A stretch of 64,000 nt of DNA, taken from NCBI GenBank assembly GCA_022605405.1, contig JABYQQ010000001.1:1-64000 (forward strand), in the 5' to 3' direction. Of the stretch, positions 57,950-64,000 are shown piece by piece. Below the pieces are notes generated by a model. The model was not told where the DNA came from and did no database searches. It saw only the letters and a list, made by a program, of their open reading frames with translations. A program made the position numbers and the translations under genes. Every line of letters begins with the position of its first letter. Positions within the stretch are counted from its first letter, which is position 1. This DNA is from Earliella scabrosa (Eukaryota > Basidiomycota > Agaricomycetes > Polyporales > Polyporaceae).

Positions 57950-59360
57950 CGTACTTCTGACATGTCCAATCTCTGCATCATCAATACATGAAAGAGTTCG
58001 GCCTCGGAAACTGAAGTCCCTCTGTCGTCCGCGACGCCTTCATCGCCGCCGGAGGAGCTGTCGGGTGGGGAGGTACGAGCAGATCACTCAGCATTTGCAG
58101 CGGAGCGTCCACGGTATGTAGTTCCTGTTGTTGAGCGACGCATCAGGAACAGATCGGTGCATTGTAGCAGAGCGCAAGGACGAGCGAGGTCGACGGACGG
58201 GATAGACGTACCGCAGCCGTACTCTACCTGCCGCATGAAAGGCACGTATACCGGACACGTAGGTGACGATCACAGTCGCATTTTTCGTGTCGCCCTTCGC
58301 GTGCTCGACGCTGACGCGCGAGGGCCACACGAGGGAGGTGAGAATGCCTATGACGCTAATGGTTGTGAGATCAAGCGTTAACGTTCAGACGTAGCAGACG
58401 TACTGGTCGGCTACTAGGGGAGGAGCAGGTCGATCGTGTTCTCCAACCGAAGCAGTGATTCGGCATGAAGGGGGCCACACCAACGTGCGCGCGATCGTCA
58501 CTGCAGCGCGCCGAGAGCGATACTGAATTTACTCGGAGCCGTCCAGAAGCTGGACCTGATCGTGAAGATTCGCTTCTGGTTCAGTTCCACAGGTTGTCTG
58601 GCGCAAAGAACAGTGCGAGCAGCCTCAGCTTGGGAGTCGGTGGCGACTTTATCAGTTATAGCTGGCAGACGGTGTGAATGAAACGCGCATAAGCAGGAGA
58701 CGTTTCGGTTCCGACGTACTGCGCGACTCCCGAGCAACTCCCGAGTGGCTTTCTCACAACGCGGATGTGCTGCTGCGCTAGTGTCATATATAGATGAGCA
58801 CTCGCATCCAAAGCGTTGGATACATCTGAGAACGAACCTGGATGTACGGTGGAACTCTGGAGGCTGGAGCTGCGTGGGCGCTGCCTCTCGTCCTACGCAA
58901 ATATACCCGGTTCCCATGTGTCCGTCCAACCGACTGAACCAGTTCCAACGGCCATAGCTGGACTTGCGCATTCTTCTGTACGCGCGCAGCATATAGCGGG
59001 GTGTCGCACTCGGAGTAACCGGAGACGGATGAACATGCTGTTCGACGGAGTCGGAGGTGAGGAAGAAGAAAGGGAGAAGGATGGAAAGGAGGGGAGCGTC
59101 AGAGGACATACCTCCGGAGCAATCCAAAGTGGGCGTCGTCGACCCGATCTGCAGTCGCGTAGATGTTGCTTGCCGGAGATGCGGGCGGAGGCGCGACTGG
59201 ACGTGTCCCAGAGGCTGAAGCAGCTGAGGAAAAGATGAAGACGTGACGAGCTATCTCCAGCACGTTCAACGCACCTAGCCTACCTAGACCACTGTGCCGG
59301 CTGTCTATGCACCACCCTCCACCCTTCCCCCATCCACATGAGTGACGCAGCCACCTGTAG
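57950..59360. other. Intergenic; no confident gene
   Basis: A 209-codon minus-strand frame (59127-58498) exists but shows no motif and uneven codon pattern, so it is not called. A TGGCAGCAGC-type GC region and short frames fill the rest. Confidence 0.4.
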
Positions 59361-59364
59361 ACAC

Positions 59365-59580
59365 CATTATTGTATAACAATACTCCAGTAACCTGCTCCT
59401 GTTATAATGCTACAGCTGCTCGCCGTTGTATTATATAACTACCTGCTCAGTATTCTACAACAATGTCTGCCCAATATTGTAGAACAGCCCTAGAGCCCAT
59501 TAACAGCGCTCCCACCCATTGTATTACCGCCTCTCCTGTGGAAATACAGTACGTTAGCCATTGTTAAACCGCTGTAACCT
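59365..59580. repeat. AT-rich ATTGTA/TTGTATTA motif array
   Basis: Repeated ATTGTATAACAATA, GTTATAATG, TTGTATTATATAAC, ATTGTAGAACAG and ATTGTATTAC motifs. The same kinds of motif occupy the outer parts of the 30-33 kb palindrome. Confidence 0.6.
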
Positions 59581-60390
59581 GTCATATGACTTGGTAAAAC
59601 AGCTCCCGGCTGTAATTCCGCATCTGTGCGCTTGTTCTGACCATCCGCGTGCCATTCCGCCGCTGTAAAACCCGCCAGGCGCTGTCATACCGTCCTCCCC
59701 GCCCCTGCTGCTGTAATCCGGCATTCGCGCGCCATCCCACCGCTGTAAAACCCGCCAGATGCTGTCATACCGTCCTCCCGCTGTAATTCGGCGTCCGCGC
59801 GCTCGTACAGACCGTCCGTGCGCCATCCAGCCGCTGTAAAACCCGCCAGGCGCTGTCATACCGTCCTCCCGCTGTATTTCGGCGTCCACGCGCTCGTACC
59901 GACCGTCCGCGTGGGATCCCGCCGCTGTAGAACCCGCCAGGCGCTGTCATAGCGTCCTCCCTGCTGTAATTCGGCGTCCGCGCGCTTGTACCGACCGTCC
60001 GCGCGGGATCGCGCTGCTGTAAAACCCTCTGGGCCATCCTCCCCGCCACTTGCTGCTGTACAACCCACCCGCCGCTGTCGCTTGGCGTCCGCGCGCTCAT
60101 TCCGCGTGTCCGCGCGCCATCCCGCTGCTGTAAAACCTGCCAGGCGCTGTCATACCACCCTTCCCGCCACCGGCCGTTGTACATCCCACCCGGCGCTGTC
60201 ATTCAGCCTCCGCACGCTCGTCCCGACCACCCGCGCGCTATCCCGCCGCTCTCAAAACCTCCGGGCGCTGTTATAGCGTCCTCGCCGCCACCTGCTGCTG
60301 AATCCGGCATCTGTGCGCTCGTACCAATCGTTCGCGCGCTATCCCGCTCCTGTCACAACCTCCGGACGCTGTCATTCAGCGTCCGTACAG
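59581..60390. repeat. About 80-110-bp repeat with CTGTAAAACCCGCCAG core, eight or more units
   Basis: The core GCTGTAAAACCCGCCAGGCG, then CTGTCATACCGTCC and GGCGTCCGCGCGCTCGTACC, recurs at about 59663, 59744, 59833, 59925, 60018, 60129, 60257 and 60350 with increasing divergence to the right. Minus-strand open frames through it (MTAPGGFYSGG repeats) are by-products. Confidence 0.85.
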
Positions 60391-60698
60391 CCGTTGCTCT
60401 CCGCGTGCTGCTCCGCGTGCTGATGGCGCCCATTCACGCCTTGATAGGCATCCACCACTTGGCAGCGTGCGTTACAGCAGCAGAGCCTAGATGTCGAAGA
60501 CCGTGCGTCGGAAATCTGAACTTGAAGAATTCCTTGAGCTGGATCTGACACAGGCGGACACTCATTTCAACATTTTAGGACAACATCGTGTATTTGTTGT
60601 CTATTCTAATGACAGTGTAGTGCGCATGTAAAGTATGACATAACCGGCAATTCTAGGCATGAGAAAGGGGAACGAGACAGACAACATACGACAAGAGA
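60391..60698. other. Intergenic
   Basis: Short unique stretch between the repeat array and the 3' end of the 60699-63118 gene; nothing recognised. Confidence 0.4.
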
Positions 60699-63118
60699 TC
60701 ACTCCGACGCCTCGGGCACCATGACCCAATCCTCCTCCAAGTCGACGCCCAACTTGGCCTTCTTGGCAACCGGCCCTTCCTCACGGTCTTCCTCGCCACC
60801 GGTGGAGCGCTTTGTACGGTCGGACTGCTGCCGTTCAGCGTCCTGAAGGTTGCTCTGAGCACGCCTCGTGATTGGGGCAGGGATCGGCGTTGCAAGCAGG
60901 GCGGTGGAGGGAGTAGGGGACGTCGGAGTAGACGGATTAGCGGGCACTGCAGGTGTGACGTTGGACGAGGGAGTGGCCGTCGGCGGGGATGGATCCGGGG
61001 TAGCGGGAGATGTGTCCGATGCCACGGATGCAGGAGATGAGTCGGTGGCAACGGTAGGGGAACTAGCGGACGACGTGTTGGGCGCTAGAGTAGCGCAGAC
61101 CCATGTCACATCCTCGACGGCGGAGCGCAGCTCAGCAACATCGGCACCGTCCTCGAGAGCCTGAAACCACCATGATAGACACATAATGGCCATGAACACG
61201 CCGTTGCAGCCTCCGCGCCTGATCCTGGACCATTCCGTCGCGTCCGTCGGCACAGTACGCTCCAACGGCCAGACAGACTCGTTGGTACGGCGGCAGTCCG
61301 GCTGCAGACGAGCCCACCACTTCCTCCAGGACCCCACGTATACGCTGAGAGACTTGATCTTCGGAGGCTTGTCGTAGTGGCGACCTCGGTTGATCCAGAA
61401 CTTGACCTCCTCTGGACGGTGCTTGGCGTGAAGCCAGTTGGATTGGACCTAGAGGCGCCGAGGACATTAGAACTTAAGGTTTGAACTTTGAGGAGTGTGG
61501 GATAGTGAGTGCGCTCACCTGACCCTCAGGGTACTCGAGGACGCGCTCGAAATGCAACCATGCGGTGACTAACTCCCTCCACCACGGCTGGTCGCTGACG
61601 CTCTCCAAGTGCTTGCGCGCGTCCTCAACCCACACGGGGGTCTCTAGCTCGGCCTTCTCCTTAGTGAGGTCCTTGTCCAAGGTCTTGACGATCTCCTCGT
61701 ACGTCTCTCCGGCGGCCACACGTGCCAAGATGCGCTTGTTCCTCTCGACGTTCTCCCTCACGATCTCGTCATACGACTTCTCGCGGGGCTTTGCCGGCGG
61801 CGTAGCGTTAGACGGAGGGCCAGAGTTGTCTGCGGGAGACGGAGCGAGAGGGTTCGCGGGAGTGACTGCAGTGTCGGACGAGGCAGGAGATGGCGATGGC
61901 GCGGCGGCGGCGGCGGCGGCGGGTGGAACACTTGGGCCTGCAGCGGTTGGGTCGGATTTTCCGGTAGGTACCTCGCCACGATAGAGCTGTTCAAGCTGCT
62001 CTGCGAGGTCGGCCGCTAAACGTGCAGGTAAGCACTGATATACGAGTCATGATGCACACAGAATACTCACGGAAGCAGCGAGCCACATGGGCCTCCCATT
62101 CCTCCTGCACCATCCCGAACTTCTCCGACGTGTCCGGGAACAAGTTGCCCAGATCAATGCTTCGTCCGTTGTGGACGCTGAGTGATGGGTGAGTCAAAGG
62201 GATGGATGTATAGCGGTCAGATGGGGTACGCACGCTAATGTGACCATCCGTCCAGTCTCCGGGTTGGCTCCGCCTAGTAGAAGGCAGCTGACGAATCCCG
62301 TCTGGTCCCCTATGGACTTCAACGCTTCGAGCGCGGTGCGCGGGAGCCGGCTTATCGCTCTAGGTGACGGGATGAGGAAGGGGGTGCATTTCGCAGAAGA
62401 TGACGTGTACGTACTGCTGCAGCGCATGTACCTTCGCTGACGCGGCCTCCACACCGTCCTTCAACAGGTCGTCGATGTTGAGGCTGATGACGTTCGAGGA
62501 GCTGTGTTGAATGTGCGCCTGACGGTACTCCTCGACACGCTCCTTCACCTCGGCCGTCTCCTCCTCGAGCAACCGCGCAGCCTCCGTGCACGCCCAACCC
62601 CACTGTTCGCGTGGCTCGGTGCCAGCCGGAAGACCCTCCACATATGCCCGGTAGTTGTCCTTGATCTGCGCCATGACCCGCTCGCTGTACAGGTGCATGT
62701 ACGCCTGATACGCGAGCAGCGGCTGCGCACGTTTGCGAGTGAGAGCCAGGACAGGGGTCTTGCCTGTGCCCCGCCCGGTCCCGGTGGTCGCGTTAGCGCG
62801 GGTGCGATTACGGAACCACCATTCAACTCGCTGTTGAAGGTACGTCAGTATGTGTTGAAGACGGAGAGCGTACTGATAGACTAGACGTACCCCGCGCAGC
62901 TGAGCGAACTTCGCGGACTTCGCAAGTGCAACGTCGCCGTTCTGCTCGGCGATTTCCGCAGGCGTGGGATCGCCAACTGGCCACTGCTCGACAAAGGCTT
63001 GTGCGGTAGCGTTCAAGAAGGCGCGGGTCGTACCCTCTGCCTGAGCGTCGATGAAGGCCTTCTTGCGCTGGCTGAGCCATACGGCCTGAGGGTCGGTAGT
63101 CCAGGTGGGACGAGGCAT
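60699..63118 (-). CDS. Multi-exon orphan protein with homeodomain-like helix (family B, copy 2)
   Basis: Starts MPRPTWTTDPQAVWLSQRKK at 63118. The N-terminal helical segment (TTRAFLNATAQAFVEQWP) ends FAQLRG. A 60-nt GTACGT...CAACAG intron follows, then RVEWWFRNRTRAN, like a homeodomain third helix. Next come LLAYQAYMHLYSERV, ALKSIGDQTGFVSC with LLLGGANPETG, NGRSIDLGNLFPDTSEKFG, an Ala/Pro-rich linker, SYDEIVRENVERNKRIL, and the C-terminal domain VGSWRKWWARLQPDCRR, GGCNGVFMAIMCLSWWFQAL. It ends in an NLS-like AKKAKLG stretch and DWVMVPEASE. Order and intron position match the gene at 38614. The join near 62,390 is not fully resolved. This is a frequent agaricomycete orphan family; DNA binding is an inference from the helix and the basic stretches. 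Confidence 0.65.
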
Positions 63119-63367
63119 GACAGCAGCAGGGGGCGAACTTTGGACGACAAGAGGGCGGGGTTTGTGAAACCCATGTCCGGTGACTTTATACAAGCACATC
63201 ATGCTTACTGCCGTGCTAAATCTCGGGTGAGTGCTTAGCGTACAACGTGCTCTATCCGTGACCAAGCTTCTAATCGATCACTCTGATGGTTGCAGGCCCT
63301 ATAAACTCCACGACTCGGATACGCACGTCCTCCTCCCTCGTCCTGTCCCGCCTTCCCTCCTGCCACC

Positions 63368-64000
63368 ATGACGGCTGGGCAATACATCCCTGCTCCCTCT
63401 GAACGCCACCCTCACCGCGGCAGCGCTACCGCTGGCATCCATGGTCACAGCAGTGAGTGGACCGATGCTATGTTGAGTCGGTTGTATGCTAATTGAAGCG
63501 ATCAGCGATCGACGCTACCGCTCGTCCGCACGGTGGGAGGACCCTATCGCCTAGTGCAGACGATATTCCCGACCTCTCCCGCCTAACGTTGAGTGATCGC
63601 GACGGCGGCCGCGACTCTAGGGTTAGTACGTCTGGGCAGGGAAGGTTTCAGTCGCCCGAACCCACCGTCCAAACCCTCAACGTCACAGTCCACGCACATG
63701 CGAGCGGTGCGCCGGTTACCGTCAACATCCTGCCCACCGTGCAATCCGAATCGGACGGTCTCAGTCCCCGCCGCATGCGTAGCCAGGTTGTTGCTCCCGC
63801 CGTCGCCTCTCCGGCTCGTTTCCGCCTTGGTCGAACCCTTAGCCGGGCTACGCCGCCCGCTGTCCAGGGTGCTGCCGCGCCTCGCAACCCCGGTCTCATG
63901 AGTCCGCTCCGCACGCCAGCTTCATCGAACAACCTGCCCACAGTCACCCCTACGCCCGTTGCTGTTAGCCCCGCAGCGGCTGCCTCCCCTCTTCTATGGG
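63368..64000 (+). CDS. Orphan Ser/Pro/Ala-rich protein, 5' part (runs off window)
   Basis: Exon 1 (63368-63452) starts MTAGQYIPAPSERHPHRGS. A 53-nt GTGAGT...ATCAG intron leads in phase to an exon open to the window end (TIDATARPHGGRTLSPSADD, VNILPTVQSESDGLSPRRM, ASPARFRLGRTLSRATPP). The protein is low-complexity and likely disordered; no domain is visible yet. It is divergent from the family B gene at 63118 with a 250-bp shared upstream region. Confidence 0.55.

Noticed and set aside
58498..59127. 209-codon minus-strand frame
   Set aside because: No domain, mixed composition and no fitting neighbours or splice sites; treated as chance.
59554..60202. Minus-strand Gly/Arg-rich frames with MTAPGGFYSG repeats
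   Set aside because: By-product of the 80-110-bp repeat array; unit lengths vary and are not multiples of three.
1..64000. CRISPR array
   Set aside because: The regular repeats seen (20, 32, 79, about 100 bp) are contiguous minisatellites without spacers, and the DNA is eukaryotic.

Overview
The window looks like nuclear DNA of a basidiomycete fungus, most likely an agaricomycete. The multi-exon genes I could resolve carry short GT...AG introns of about 40-75 nt. There is an F-box protein of the agaricomycete type, a KDZ (Kyakuja-Dileera-Zisupton) transposase, a Helitron Rep-helicase, a hAT-like transposase start, and many lineage-specific families known to me only as agaricomycete 'hypothetical proteins'. 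All calls come from reading the sequence; no database search was run.

Layout. 1-505: start of a hAT-like transposase (minus), cut by the window edge. 708-835: GGGTA-type inverted array. 1484-8395: Helitron Rep/helicase gene (minus), split by a roughly 1.07 kb insertion that contains a foldback repeat and a perfect-looking hairpin. 9359-10646: intact six-exon ribonucleotide reductase R2. 10.9-12.3 kb: coiled-coil/RING protein. 12.8-13.9 kb: F-box protein. 13.9-17.4 kb: C/A-rich stretch with few open frames. 17.4-18.3 kb: intact orphan gene. 19.6-20.2 kb: 3' end of a LINE reverse-transcriptase protein. 22.7-23.0 kb: 20-bp minisatellite.

24.6-33.9 kb is the most interesting part. An intact eight-exon gene (24585-26487, minus, 508 aa) starts with a close copy of the histone H3 N-terminal tail. 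It is followed by a canonical C4HC3 PHD finger, a region with a caspase/CHAT-like His...Cys layout, and a C-terminal zinc ribbon. Just upstream on the same strand lies a KDZ transposase gene. That gene is split by a 2.9 kb near-perfect palindrome flanked by a 7-bp target duplication, and removing the palindrome restores the transposase frame.

34.4-54.7 kb is dense with orphan genes, mostly on the plus strand: 122 aa, 691 aa, a multi-exon gene with a WF-x-N-like helix, a 43-44 kb protein, 338 aa, 210 aa, a small zinc-binding protein, and a multi-exon gene at 53-54.7 kb. Two of these families recur in the window: 43130/51453 are paralogs, and 38614/63118 are paralogs. Minisatellites lie between genes at 47.6, 49.7, 56.3 and 59.6 kb. 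55-64 kb has further orphan genes on the minus strand and one plus-strand gene that runs off the end.

The genes do not form an obvious metabolic pathway. The common theme is mobile-element biology plus orphan families that keep intact reading frames and intron positions next to those elements.
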